Positions 26,997 to 35,272 of a stretch of 64,000 bases of DNA are shown piece by piece. The stretch lies in the NCBI GenBank assembly GCA_045599965.1, contig JAZRXA010000042.1:14138-78137 (forward strand). The letters are read 5' to 3'. A program made the translations under genes and the position numbers. The number at the start of each line of letters is the position of its first letter. The first letter of the stretch is position 1. Under the pieces are notes generated by a model that did not search any database, was not told where the DNA came from, and saw only the letters and a program-made list of their open reading frames with translations. The stretch comes from RGIG5612 sp045599965 (lineage in GTDB: Bacteria > Bacillota > Clostridia > Lachnospirales > Lachnospiraceae).

Positions 26997-28184
26997 ATGG
27001 ATAATAAAAAAAGTTTAATAAAAAAATTAACCACTCTTATTATCATTACCGGTACAATTTATGCTTGCTCTTACGTACTAATCAGCGGTCTGCTTAATGA
27101 GATAGTTGATGAATTTAATCTAACGGGTGCCGCAGAAGGATTAGCTCCATCACTTCTTAGTTTTGGAATGATGGTTGCTGTTATCGTCTTTCCTGCGCTG
27201 CAAGGCAGAATAAGAAAGATGACAATGATCTTTATTTCAGGCATTGTTCTTGCTGTATGTATCTTCTTTATGGGCATATCTCAGTCATGGATTATGTTTG
27301 CAATCTTTACATGTATTATGGGATTGGCTGCAGGCGGAATCGATACTTTCTCAAATGCAATAATTATAGATATGTATCCAGAAGACAGTTCAAAGCCTAT
27401 GGGATTATTCCACGGCTTTTATGGACTTGGCAGTTTAATTATGCCACTTGTTGTTACAGGACTTCTTACATTCACTATCTGGAGAAGTGCTTATTATATC
27501 GTTGCAATTCTTATGATACTTGCAATGGTTTTCTATTTTATCTTCAAAAGAAAAATGGATCAAGCTGGCGGAATAGTTGAGTCTCAAGAGAAAAAACTCA
27601 AATTAAAAGATATAGGAAATTATCTTAAGAATAAGAAAAATATTGTTATGCTTGTAATTAGCATAACGCTTTCTATGGCGCAAATGGGTGTCACTTCATG
27701 GATTGCTAGATATATGGCAGTGCAATACGATATGGAGTCTTTGGGCGCGATTTGCATAACCCTTTATTGGATATTTGCAACTATTAATAGATTCTTAATG
27801 CCTAAACTTAAAATTAAAGGAATAAAACTTCTCTTATATGGAAGTGTATTGTTTGCAATCTTTTTATTGATAGGTATTTTTTCTGGCAGCCCAATAGTAA
27901 TGAGCATTATGGTTTCTCTTTGCGGATTAGTTAGCGGACATTTTTGTCCCGTTACTTTTATGGTTGCAGCAGAAGACTATAAAGAAGCAACTACACTTAC
28001 AACTTCAATAAATTCACTTGCAATGAATGTAGGAAGAGTACTTATTCCGATAATTATTGGTGCAGTTAAAGCTGTAACAGACATGAATTTTGGAATGGTT
28101 ATGACAGTTATTGCAACAGTAATTGGCATAGTAGCATGTTTCGTATTTATAAAATTTAAAAAGAAAGAAGCTAAGGAAGCTTAA
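26997..28184 (+). CDS. MFS transporter, sugar carrier-like
   Basis: The 395-aa protein has about 12 membrane segments. Central features are AAGGIDTFSNAIIIDMYPEDSSKPMGLFHGFYGLGSLIMP, which resembles the FucP/GlcP-type signature of sugar symporters, and a cytoplasmic loop KRKMDQAGGIVESQEKKLKLKD between the two halves. It lies 3 nt before nagA, so it may import an amino sugar or its disaccharide. The substrate is not readable from sequence. Confidence 0.85.
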   Translation: MDNKKSLIKKLTTLIIITGTIYACSYVLISGLLNEIVDEFNLTGAAEGLAPSLLSFGMMVAVIVFPALQGRIRKMTMIFISGIVLAVCIFFMGISQSWIMFAIFTCIMGLAAGGIDTFSNAIIIDMYPEDSSKPMGLFHGFYGLGSLIMPLVVTGLLTFTIWRSAYYIVAILMILAMVFYFIFKRKMDQAGGIVESQEKKLKLKDIGNYLKNKKNIVMLVISITLSMAQMGVTSWIARYMAVQYDMESLGAICITLYWIFATINRFLMPKLKIKGIKLLLYGSVLFAIFLLIGIFSGSPIVMSIMVSLCGLVSGHFCPVTFMVAAEDYKEATTLTTSINSLAMNVGRVLIPIIIGAVKAVTDMNFGMVMTVIATVIGIVACFVFIKFKKKEAKEA

Positions 28185-28187
28185 AAG

Positions 28188-29315
28188 ATGAATTTTTATA
28201 ACGGGAAAATATTTGATGTAAAAACGTTGGGATATATTGAAGGTGGATTTTCTGTTGAAGATGGAAAATTTACTAAAGTGTGTTCATGCATAAGCGAGGG
28301 CGAAGACCTTAAAGGAAAGAAAATTATCCCGGGTCTTATTGATATACATGGTCATGGAAATAGTGGATATGACTTTTCTACTTGCAACTTAGATGGCCTT
28401 AAGGCGATGGCTAAATATTTGGCATCTAATGGAATCACTTCTTTTGCAGCAACAAATATGACCGCACCTTTTGATGCACTAAAAGATGCTTATCAAAACG
28501 CTTTATATATTCATAAAAATAGAGAAGAAAACGAAGCTAGAGTTTTAGGAATAAATATGGAGGGGCCGTTCTTTTCTTACAATAAAAGAGGCGCTCAAAA
28601 TCCTGAATTTTTAGCTAAGCCAGATGTTAATATTTTTAATGAACTAAATTCTTCTTGCGAAGATTTAATAAAAATAGTATGTGTTGCTCCAGATACGGAA
28701 GGAGCTTTGGACTTTATAAGTGAAGCTTCTAAAGTTTGCACAGTAAGCGTTGCGCATACAGAAGCTGATTATGATTTAACCTTAAAAGCTTTTGAAGCGG
28801 GTGCAACTCATATGACTCATTTATTTAATGGCATGGTAGGAATTCATCATAGGAATCCAGGACCAGTTCTTGCGGCACATGACACAAAGAAAGTTTATGT
28901 AGAACTTATTTGCGATGGAGTTCATATTAATCCAGCAGTTATAAGAGCCGCGTTCAAACTTTTTGAAGGAAGAGTGGTTATTATTTCTGATTCGCTTGCA
29001 TGTTGTGGTTTAGAAGATGGAAATTATGATATGGGCGGATTAAATGTTAACCTTAAAGGATTAAAGGCAACGCTAGACGATGGAACGCTTGCTGGCAGCG
29101 TAACAAATCTTTATAAGATGATGAAGAACGCTATTAGCTTTGGAATAGACGAAGGCGAAGCAATTAAGTCATGTACAATTAATCCAGCAACGCAGTTAGG
29201 ATGCGCTGATAAAGTTGGTTCGATTGAGGAAGGAAAGGCAGCAGACTTTATTGTCTGCGACGACGACTTGAATATTGAAGCTGTATATATAGCAGGAAAG
29301 AAAAATTTATATTGA
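28188..29315 (+). CDS. nagA: N-acetylglucosamine-6-phosphate deacetylase
   Basis: This 375-aa amidohydrolase removes acetate from GlcNAc-6-phosphate. Metal and catalytic residues are visible: His54/His56 (IDIHGHG), Glu125 (NMEGPFF), His190 (SVAHTEAD), His211 (THLFNGM) and Asp268 (IISDSLA). The substrate segment HHRNPGPV is present. nagB is not in the window. It is likely co-transcribed with the MFS gene and perhaps works with the NahK-like kinase at 7.7 kb. Confidence 0.93.
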   Translation: MNFYNGKIFDVKTLGYIEGGFSVEDGKFTKVCSCISEGEDLKGKKIIPGLIDIHGHGNSGYDFSTCNLDGLKAMAKYLASNGITSFAATNMTAPFDALKDAYQNALYIHKNREENEARVLGINMEGPFFSYNKRGAQNPEFLAKPDVNIFNELNSSCEDLIKIVCVAPDTEGALDFISEASKVCTVSVAHTEADYDLTLKAFEAGATHMTHLFNGMVGIHHRNPGPVLAAHDTKKVYVELICDGVHINPAVIRAAFKLFEGRVVIISDSLACCGLEDGNYDMGGLNVNLKGLKATLDDGTLAGSVTNLYKMMKNAISFGIDEGEAIKSCTINPATQLGCADKVGSIEEGKAADFIVCDDDLNIEAVYIAGKKNLY

Positions 29316-29346
29316 TTTTTTATCAAAAAAAATATATATTAAAAAA

Positions 29347-29466
29347 GAAGATAGTATATGTATCTTCCTTCGTGACGATGTCGAGTGACGGTTCTGACTC
29401 GACGATAAAATAAAAATTGACCGAGCGAAGATTTCTAAGCGGAGTTGACTTATCGCCAACTCCGCT
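29347..29466 (+). ncRNA. Three consecutive RNA hairpins upstream of the toxin-like gene (candidate structured leader or antitoxin RNA)
   Basis: Within 120 bases are three stems: GAAGATA/TATCTTC (29347-29353 with 29361-29367), GTCGAGT/ACTCGAC (29380-29386 with 29397-29403) and AGCGGAGTTG/CAACTCCGCT (29438-29447 with 29457-29466). The last is a 10-bp perfect stem without a T-run. Local GC is higher than the surroundings. In type III toxin-antitoxin loci an RNA antitoxin lies in this position, but usually as tandem repeats, which are not obvious here. The role is therefore inferred. Confidence 0.4.
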
Positions 29467-29483
29467 ATCTATTCAAATAAACT

Positions 29484-29954
29484 ATGGAATACGATCTTGA
29501 TATTTATCTATTATCACAAAAGTTCATAAATGACTATCCAATTTCAAAGTATCCAGAATTAATGAACAAGCATGGGAGACCATATAGCTGTTTGTTGATA
29601 GATACTCATGAGGATTATTTAATTTGCGTTCCTTTCCGTTCTTCAATTAATCATAAGAATGCATTCTTTTTTAAGGGAACCAAAAGGTCAGCTAAAACAA
29701 AATCTGGTTTAGATTATTCTAAAATAGTATTAATTAAAAATACAAATTATCTTGATGATTGCAGGGCAATAGTTGATCAGGATGAATACAAAGAAACGAT
29801 TACGCATTTATCAACAATTGTTATTGAAGTAAATGAATATATTGAAACATATATAAATCATGTAAAAGGAATTAAAACTCTTCATCCGAAAAAATTCGAA
29901 CGAAAATATAAATATTCAACATTACAATATTTCCATGACATAATGAATGTATAA
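29484..29954 (+). CDS. ToxN/TenpN-like small protein (possible type III toxin-antitoxin endoribonuclease)
   Basis: The 156-aa protein has a MazF/ToxN-like beta-rich core: RPYSCLLIDTHEDYLICVPFRSS followed by NHKNAF (about residues 31-59). Then come GLDYSKIVLI (74-83) and a helical C-terminus. From memory, type III toxins of the TenpN/CptN group share an IPLRSN-xxHK and GLDxSKAV pattern, hence the proposal. Toxins of this class cut RNA and are held by a repeated small RNA. No SD precedes the ATG, and three hairpins lie immediately upstream. The terminator at 29978-30023 isolates the gene. The assignment is tentative; an unrelated hypothetical protein is possible. Confidence 0.5.
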   Translation: MEYDLDIYLLSQKFINDYPISKYPELMNKHGRPYSCLLIDTHEDYLICVPFRSSINHKNAFFFKGTKRSAKTKSGLDYSKIVLIKNTNYLDDCRAIVDQDEYKETITHLSTIVIEVNEYIETYINHVKGIKTLHPKKFERKYKYSTLQYFHDIMNV

Positions 29955-29977
29955 GAAAAACATTTGAATTCAGATAG

Positions 29978-30023
29978 GCAAAATCCCCGAAGCTCGGCAG
30001 AGACTATCGGGGATTTGCTTTTG
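29978..30023. terminator. Intrinsic terminator between toxin-like gene and deglycosidase operon
   Basis: AAATCCCCGA and TCGGGGATTT form a 10-bp perfect stem, extended by GC after a bulged A, around a 16-base loop, then TTTTG. It lies between converging genes and could serve both strands. Confidence 0.8.
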
Positions 30024-30054
30024 TGTGATATATCGAAAAATTACTTGAGTTCCA

Positions 30055-31173
30055 TTATTTATTAAGAATAATTTCTTTTCCTTTTCTATCAGACTCATAA
30101 ATAGCATCAAGAATCTGTGTTACTACGAAAGCTTGCTCAGGTTTAACTAGTGGCTCTTTGTTATAAAGTACTGCATCAAGCCATTGCTTTGCTTCTAAGA
30201 TTTCAGGAGCTTCTCCTAAGCCACCTTCAAAGAAAGCAACGTTACCAGCAGAGCAAATTTCTTCGTCTGTAAGAAGCCCAGCATGTCCTCTGTTAATAAC
30301 GAGTTTGTCTTCTGGGTAACTCATTCCTGAGTAGAGGTCAGCTCCGGCTTTTGTTCCACAAAGAGTTGTTGATGCTTCTCTAGATTCTCTCATGTTGATT
30401 GCCCATGAAGCTTCAAGATTAATGCATGCACCGTTTTCAAATTTAATCATACCGAAAGCGGAGTCTTCAACTTCGTATGTTTTAGGATCCCATGGTCCAA
30501 ACATATTTCCTTCAACAGCTTTAGGGTCGTTTCCAAGTTTATAGAAAACTTTTCCTGTAACGCTTACTGGTTTATAGTTGTTCATCATCCATAAAGTAAG
30601 GTCAAGTGCATGTGTTCCAATATCAATAAGTGGACCGCCGCCTTGTTGAGATTTGTCTGGGAATACGCCCCATGTAGGAACTGCACGACGTCTTATAGCG
30701 TGTGCCTGGCCATAATAGATTTCTCCTAATTCGCCAGCTTCAACCATTTTTCTAAGAGTGATAACTTCTGGACGAAAACGATTTTGATAACCGAGAGTAA
30801 ATTTCTTTCCACTCTTTTTCCATGCATCCATCATCTTCTGAGCATCTTTTGTGTTATGAGCCATTGGCTTTTCGCACATAACGTGTTTGCCAGCTGCAAA
30901 AGCAGCACATACGATAGGGCAGTGTGATACGTTTGGAGTCAAAACATGAACAACATCAATAGTTTCATCTGCCAAAAGTTTTTTGTAGTCTTTATAAACT
31001 TTTGCTCCTTCAACACCAAACTCTGCAGCTGCTTTTTCTGCACGTTCAACATGAATATCGCAAAAAGCTACCATTTCGCATTTGTCACTAAATTTTTTAA
31101 GTGTTGGCATATGCTTATTATTAGCGATACCGCCACAACCGATAATACCTATTCTTAATTTTTTCTTTGCCAT
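30055..31173 (-). CDS. DgpA-like glycoside 3-dehydrogenase (Gfo/Idh/MocA family)
   Basis: This 372-aa enzyme has the Rossmann loop IGCGGIANNKH (11-21), CEKP (100-103), RRRAVPTWG (161-169) and GGGPLIDIGTHALDLTLWMM (178-197, with Asp184/His188). The family includes DgpA, which uses NAD+ to oxidise the 3-hydroxyl of the glucosyl group of puerarin before C-C cleavage. Its gene lies directly behind those of a DfgA/DgpC-like alpha subunit and a DfgB/DgpB-like beta subunit, the composition of C-glycoside degradation clusters. It would supply the 3-oxo-glycoside to that complex. The substrate is inferred. Confidence 0.85.
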   Translation of the reverse strand: MAKKKLRIGIIGCGGIANNKHMPTLKKFSDKCEMVAFCDIHVERAEKAAAEFGVEGAKVYKDYKKLLADETIDVVHVLTPNVSHCPIVCAAFAAGKHVMCEKPMAHNTKDAQKMMDAWKKSGKKFTLGYQNRFRPEVITLRKMVEAGELGEIYYGQAHAIRRRAVPTWGVFPDKSQQGGGPLIDIGTHALDLTLWMMNNYKPVSVTGKVFYKLGNDPKAVEGNMFGPWDPKTYEVEDSAFGMIKFENGACINLEASWAINMRESREASTTLCGTKAGADLYSGMSYPEDKLVINRGHAGLLTDEEICSAGNVAFFEGGLGEAPEILEAKQWLDAVLYNKEPLVKPEQAFVVTQILDAIYESDRKGKEIILNK

Positions 31174-31184
31174 AATATTCTCCT

Positions 31185-32150
31185 TTAATTATTTAATATA
31201 TTGCTACAAAGCTCTACATAACGTTTAAGTTGTTCTTCTGAATCTACTGTTTCGTCGAAGTGGTGTCCTTCGTACTCGCTTGAAATATATCCTTTATATC
31301 CGCACTCTTTAATAGTTGCTAAGATTTCTTCGAATGGAATACATGGGTCATGCTTACCATCAGGAAGATAATAGAATTTGCCATGGATATAAGGTGCAAC
31401 ATCAAGCACATCTTTTAATTGCTCGATTCTAGCAGGGGCTGAGAATTTAGCGAACATCTCAGCTGCTGTATGTAATTCAATTTCATTAAAGTCTTTTCCT
31501 TCTAAGTCTGCTTCAGTAGCACCATTAGCATGCATTTGGATAATCTCATCAAGTTTATCCTGACGGCATCCGAACTCAAGCGCCTGATCTAAATATAATT
31601 TATGAGGCATTGTCTGGAAGATTGAGAAGTCAGGAACAAATCCAAGCCATCCTTCGCCTTCGTTCTTCATAATGTCGAAATACTCTTTCCACATAGGAAC
31701 TTCTGGGTGGTGAGGGTGGTGCATTTCAACCGCAAGCTTAACGCCAAGATCTTTACAGTATGGAAGCATCTTTCTAAAAATTGCTGGTGAAATTGCTTGT
31801 TGAGTTCTAACAAGTGGGAAGCCTGCTTTCTTAGCATAAATCATATCGTTTACAGTAAAACGAATAATTTCATCTTCTGTTAAGTCTCTATCAGAACGAA
31901 TACCCATATCGATATATGCGCTCCAGCATACTGGCTCTAACTCATAGAAAGCTAATCTTTCTTTGAACCATGTAAGCCATTCATCTGATGGGTAAGGGTA
32001 TTCAGGAACCATCATAGCGGCAACAATTTCAACACCTTTATATCCCATGTCATGAGCTTTCTTTAAGCATTCATCGAGGTCTAATTTTTCATGAATAAAT
32101 TCAGTAGCAAAACTATATAAAGTAATTCCTAATTTGATATCGCCGTTCAT
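31185..32150 (-). CDS. C-glycoside deglycosidase alpha subunit-like TIM barrel (DfgA/DgpC/CarC type)
   Basis: This 321-aa xylose-isomerase-like barrel has a metal set Glu142 (AVEMHHPHHP, with His144), Asp174 (FVPDFSIF), His256 (YIHGKFYY) and Glu292 (SSEYEGHH). The segments GITLYSF (8-14), YIDMGIRSDRDLTEDEIIRFTVND (79-102) and IHGKFYYL are characteristic of the alpha subunits that, with a small beta subunit, cleave the aglycone-sugar C-C bond of 3-oxo-C-glycosides. The ATG overlaps the beta-subunit stop (TAATG), a sign of stoichiometric co-translation. O-glycoside or plain isomerase activity cannot be excluded. Confidence 0.83.
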   Translation of the reverse strand: MNGDIKLGITLYSFATEFIHEKLDLDECLKKAHDMGYKGVEIVAAMMVPEYPYPSDEWLTWFKERLAFYELEPVCWSAYIDMGIRSDRDLTEDEIIRFTVNDMIYAKKAGFPLVRTQQAISPAIFRKMLPYCKDLGVKLAVEMHHPHHPEVPMWKEYFDIMKNEGEGWLGFVPDFSIFQTMPHKLYLDQALEFGCRQDKLDEIIQMHANGATEADLEGKDFNEIELHTAAEMFAKFSAPARIEQLKDVLDVAPYIHGKFYYLPDGKHDPCIPFEEILATIKECGYKGYISSEYEGHHFDETVDSEEQLKRYVELCSNILNN

Positions 32151-32575
32151 TATTTCGCCTCCTTTGCATTTTTAGTTTCAGTAACATCGCTGTCTAAAAC
32201 TAAATATTCTCCAAAGTAACCTGTATAAGGCACACGGTGCTTCATATAAACGCGTAGCTTGTGCTCGCCACATGTAAGGCCGCCTTTTTTGAAAACGGTT
32301 ACTATTGCAGGAGTCCTAACATACCAATACTCCTTAAAACATTCTGGGAGTTCTTCAATCAAAAATTCTTTTCCGTTTAAGAAGAAAGAAATATCCCCTG
32401 CAGGAACTTCCTCATCATCAACCCAGAATTTTAATTCTTCGATACAACTAAGGAAGGCTCCTCTGTATGAAGGGTATTTGATTTTGAATTTATAACCATA
32501 TGTATATCCGTCTACAGCTACATTTTCAAAATCATCTTTACAAATTAAAATTTTGTTATAAGCTTGAAAATCCAT
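32150..32575 (-). CDS. C-glycoside deglycosidase beta subunit-like protein (DUF6379, DfgB/DgpB type)
   Basis: The 141-aa all-beta protein matches the DUF6379 pattern: GYKFKIKYPSYRGAFLSCIEELKFWVDDEEVP (27-58), FFLNGKEFLIEEL, a PAIVTVFKKGGLTCGEHKLRVYMKHRVPY stretch and a short variable tail. In DfgAB and DgpBC this subunit binds the TIM-barrel subunit and completes the active site. Its pairing with an overlapping alpha-subunit gene is the strongest evidence for the system. The SD AGGAGGAG is excellent. It follows the regulator gene by 22 nt. Confidence 0.82.
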   Translation of the reverse strand: MDFQAYNKILICKDDFENVAVDGYTYGYKFKIKYPSYRGAFLSCIEELKFWVDDEEVPAGDISFFLNGKEFLIEELPECFKEYWYVRTPAIVTVFKKGGLTCGEHKLRVYMKHRVPYTGYFGEYLVLDSDVTETKNAKEAK

Positions 32576-32597
32576 AATCTCCTCCTATAAAAATCTT

Positions 32598-35027
32598 TTA
32601 TAATTCACGAATAATTTCGTAAAATTTCACTTCATGTGTTAAAAGCTGCGTGTGCAAATTTAATGTATTATCCACACAATCTAAATAATGCGATATTCTT
32701 TGTGGGTGCACTATATCTCTTAGATAATTTATATCGTTAGGCTGCAAATCATCAATAATACCGAATCTCATCCACTCGTCAAAAAGACTTCCATGCTCGC
32801 GGTTTATTGTTGATGTAATAACTTTATATCTTCCGTTTTCGACACCCTCTAAAGTTAGAGAAATATCCTTTGTCATTTGGTCTGCGAAATTAGAGTAGGC
32901 CATTTCTATTTCCATGCCTTGGCCACCACTAATACAAAACATTTCATTAAAATGAGTGTAGTTGCAAAGGACTATGTTATAAAGGTTAATACCATTAGAA
33001 ACAGCCATAAGCCCATCTTCTTTTTTTAATAGAATATTAGAAATTTGGTTAAGTCTTTTAAGCGCTGAAAAGCCAGGCTTTTTAAGCCCGTTCTTTGAAA
33101 GAAGTCCAGGACTTCCAAATAATATTCTACTTGAATCAGAATACTCATCAGCTGAGTCAGAAAGTTTCCAATAACCAATCGCTTCAACGAGTCCAACAAG
33201 GTCTATTGTATTTTTTGTAAGGAAAGCAGATTGGAAACATGTATCGTTTGTATAATCTTCGGTTTGCAAAGAAGAACCCATAGCAACTAACCAAAGTCTT
33301 TGTGTTATCTTTTTGTGGCTTTCTAATACTTTTTTTATTTTAACTATTTCGTTGTATATGTGATTGGTATCAGAAGAGATAAGTCTTCTATGCGTATCGA
33401 TGATTTCAGAATCTTCATAAGGGAAGACGCATGCAGAGATAAAGTCTGGTGTAAACTTTAACTTTTCCATTTCTGAAAGAATAATATCTAAAACGTTTCC
33501 GCGCATTCCAGCATTATAGGTTATTCCGCCAATCTGAACATTTGGAAGTAAAACTTTTATTTGGTTATACATGCTTTGACAACGCTTTGCAAAATCAGCA
33601 GGATCTTCTTGAAGCCATAAATATTCATCGGCATTTATACCAATATCAAAATACCAACTTTCAACTTCTTCAACACCGAAGTTGTTAATTGCATGTTTAA
33701 TAAGAGCCAAAGCTTTTTCTTCAATATTTTTTATGTTTGTCTTTTTGGAGTCAGAGGAGTGTTGAGATACAACGACTCTAGAAGTTCCAATTGTAAAAAC
33801 AGTTTCGTTTCTTAACGTTAAGTCAATAAAAGGTTTCATTCTATGGTTTTGCAAAATTTCCATGCATGAATCGAAAATTGAAAAGTTATATCCACCGGTT
33901 GATAAAGGCGGGATTATCTCATCATTTAAGAAACCTTCAATTCTTCCATAGGTAAATCCGATTTCGTTTTGAACTAGTGCAAGATGAGATTGAAAATTAC
34001 TATTTAATAAATTTTTGCAGAAACCAAGATTTATTAGTTTGTTCCATATAGAATCTATAACGTTATTTTCACTTGGGTTGGTTATAGTGTAATTGATTTG
34101 GTCTGGATACCTAATTGCACCACTGTTTTCATCTATAGGTGAAGATGCAATCGCTCTAAACTCATTTTCAACTGTTTGATAATCAACATGTTTTGCTGCT
34201 AAAGAAGAAGGGTTAGGAGCAATAGTAGGCTCTGCAGTTTTTCTATATTCGCTAGGAGTCTTTTGATAATATTTGTAAAATGCTTTGCAAAAGGCAGCAG
34301 AAGAAGGGAAACCGTTTTCAAAAGCAATAGTAGTGATTGAATTATTGGTTTCTGTTAAATCTGACAGCGCATGACGAAGTCTAATGTTTTGTAAACAATT
34401 GTTTAAGGTATCGCCTGTAGTTTTTTTAAAAAATCTTGAAAGATAAGAAGTGTTAAGGTGCGTAAGTTCCGCTAAGTCGTTTAACGTGATAGGAGCTCTA
34501 TAATTTTGCTCTAAGTAGTTTAGTATCATTGACTGCCTACTTCCATACGCATCTTCGCTAGCAGCAACCTTAATATCCTCGTTGAAATGGAAACATGAAA
34601 GATAATAAATAAGGCCGTAGCAAAGTTCTATTTGATGCAAATCACCAAGCTTAGTATGCTCAAAATGAGCTAAGACAATATTTGAAAGAATACGACGCAG
34701 CTCAGAGTAATCTCTTTCTGTATCAGAAACACTGTTGCATATAAAGCGACCGGTTGTGTGTGTTTTATTATCTTGGAAAAATTCCTTCTTTAAAGAAATA
34801 ATAGTTACTAGATTATTTCCCGTTGCGCTATAAACAGGAAAGTCATTTGATTGAACAAGTAAAATATCGTTTTGATTTAAATAGATTGTTTCTTGACGAA
34901 GTTGAACTTTTATTTCACCAGTTAAGACAAACAAAAATTCAACGTCATCACTTAACTTGTGAACGTCTCCTTGCAAAGAAAGAATATTTACAGATGTTAC
35001 AGGCGAGGTCTTAGGTTTTGCTGCCAT
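32598..35027 (-). CDS. AraC-family regulator fused to a catalytically degenerate GH39-like domain
   Basis: The 809-aa protein has a cupin-like N-terminal sensor (about 15-80) and a two-helix-turn-helix AraC DNA-binding domain (about 165-263; LNDLAELTHLNTSYLSRFFKKTTGD and IAFENGFPSSAAFCKAFYKYYQKTPSEYR). A C-terminal region (about 320-800) resembles GH39 beta-xylosidases. The usual WNEP acid/base motif reads INAD (464-467), and the expected TEW nucleophile segment reads VAM (581-583), so both catalytic Glu are missing. The domain probably senses a glycoside instead of cutting it. It is the first gene before the deglycosidase genes and divergent from a hydrolase-transporter operon. SD AGGAG is present. 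Confidence 0.87.
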   Translation of the reverse strand: MAAKPKTSPVTSVNILSLQGDVHKLSDDVEFLFVLTGEIKVQLRQETIYLNQNDILLVQSNDFPVYSATGNNLVTIISLKKEFFQDNKTHTTGRFICNSVSDTERDYSELRRILSNIVLAHFEHTKLGDLHQIELCYGLIYYLSCFHFNEDIKVAASEDAYGSRQSMILNYLEQNYRAPITLNDLAELTHLNTSYLSRFFKKTTGDTLNNCLQNIRLRHALSDLTETNNSITTIAFENGFPSSAAFCKAFYKYYQKTPSEYRKTAEPTIAPNPSSLAAKHVDYQTVENEFRAIASSPIDENSGAIRYPDQINYTITNPSENNVIDSIWNKLINLGFCKNLLNSNFQSHLALVQNEIGFTYGRIEGFLNDEIIPPLSTGGYNFSIFDSCMEILQNHRMKPFIDLTLRNETVFTIGTSRVVVSQHSSDSKKTNIKNIEEKALALIKHAINNFGVEEVESWYFDIGINADEYLWLQEDPADFAKRCQSMYNQIKVLLPNVQIGGITYNAGMRGNVLDIILSEMEKLKFTPDFISACVFPYEDSEIIDTHRRLISSDTNHIYNEIVKIKKVLESHKKITQRLWLVAMGSSLQTEDYTNDTCFQSAFLTKNTIDLVGLVEAIGYWKLSDSADEYSDSSRILFGSPGLLSKNGLKKPGFSALKRLNQISNILLKKEDGLMAVSNGINLYNIVLCNYTHFNEMFCISGGQGMEIEMAYSNFADQMTKDISLTLEGVENGRYKVITSTINREHGSLFDEWMRFGIIDDLQPNDINYLRDIVHPQRISHYLDCVDNTLNLHTQLLTHEVKFYEIIREL

Positions 35028-35040
35028 TTTGTATACTCCT

Positions 35041-35135
35041 TAGGAAAAAATATTGTTATTTCCTAAATTATACTTATTTTATTGTCAAAAAGTCAAAAAA
35101 ACAATGTTAAATATTGACTTTTTCGGCCAATTTTT
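35041..35135. promoter_or_regulatory. Promoter of the AraC-GH39 gene with inverted-repeat operator
   Basis: AAAAAGTCAA (35088-35097) and TTGACTTTTT (35115-35124) form a perfect 10-bp inverted repeat. A further GTCAAAAA copy (35083-35090) abuts the left arm, giving a direct repeat. On the minus strand, TTGACT in the left arm is spaced 18 bp from TATAAT (about 35074-35069), a good sigma-A promoter for the regulator. This implies autoregulation by binding over the -35. The other half of the 245-bp gap holds TCGCA-N7-TGCGA and TATAAT-like sequence, likely the promoter of the hydrolase operon. Confidence 0.55.
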
Positions 35136-35272
35136 TGTATTTTTTTGACATGTTTAAAAAAGCATCATAAAAGAGCTAAAAACAAGTAAAAAAATAAGGT
35201 CGCATTTAGGTTGCGAGCATATATAATTATAGTACTATAGAATCATTAATTATCCTGGAAGGACTATATAAG

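Noticed and set aside
27257..27580. 107-codon plus-strand frame inside the MFS gene
   Set aside because: It is an alternate frame of a well-supported transporter, without an SD or any recognisable domain.
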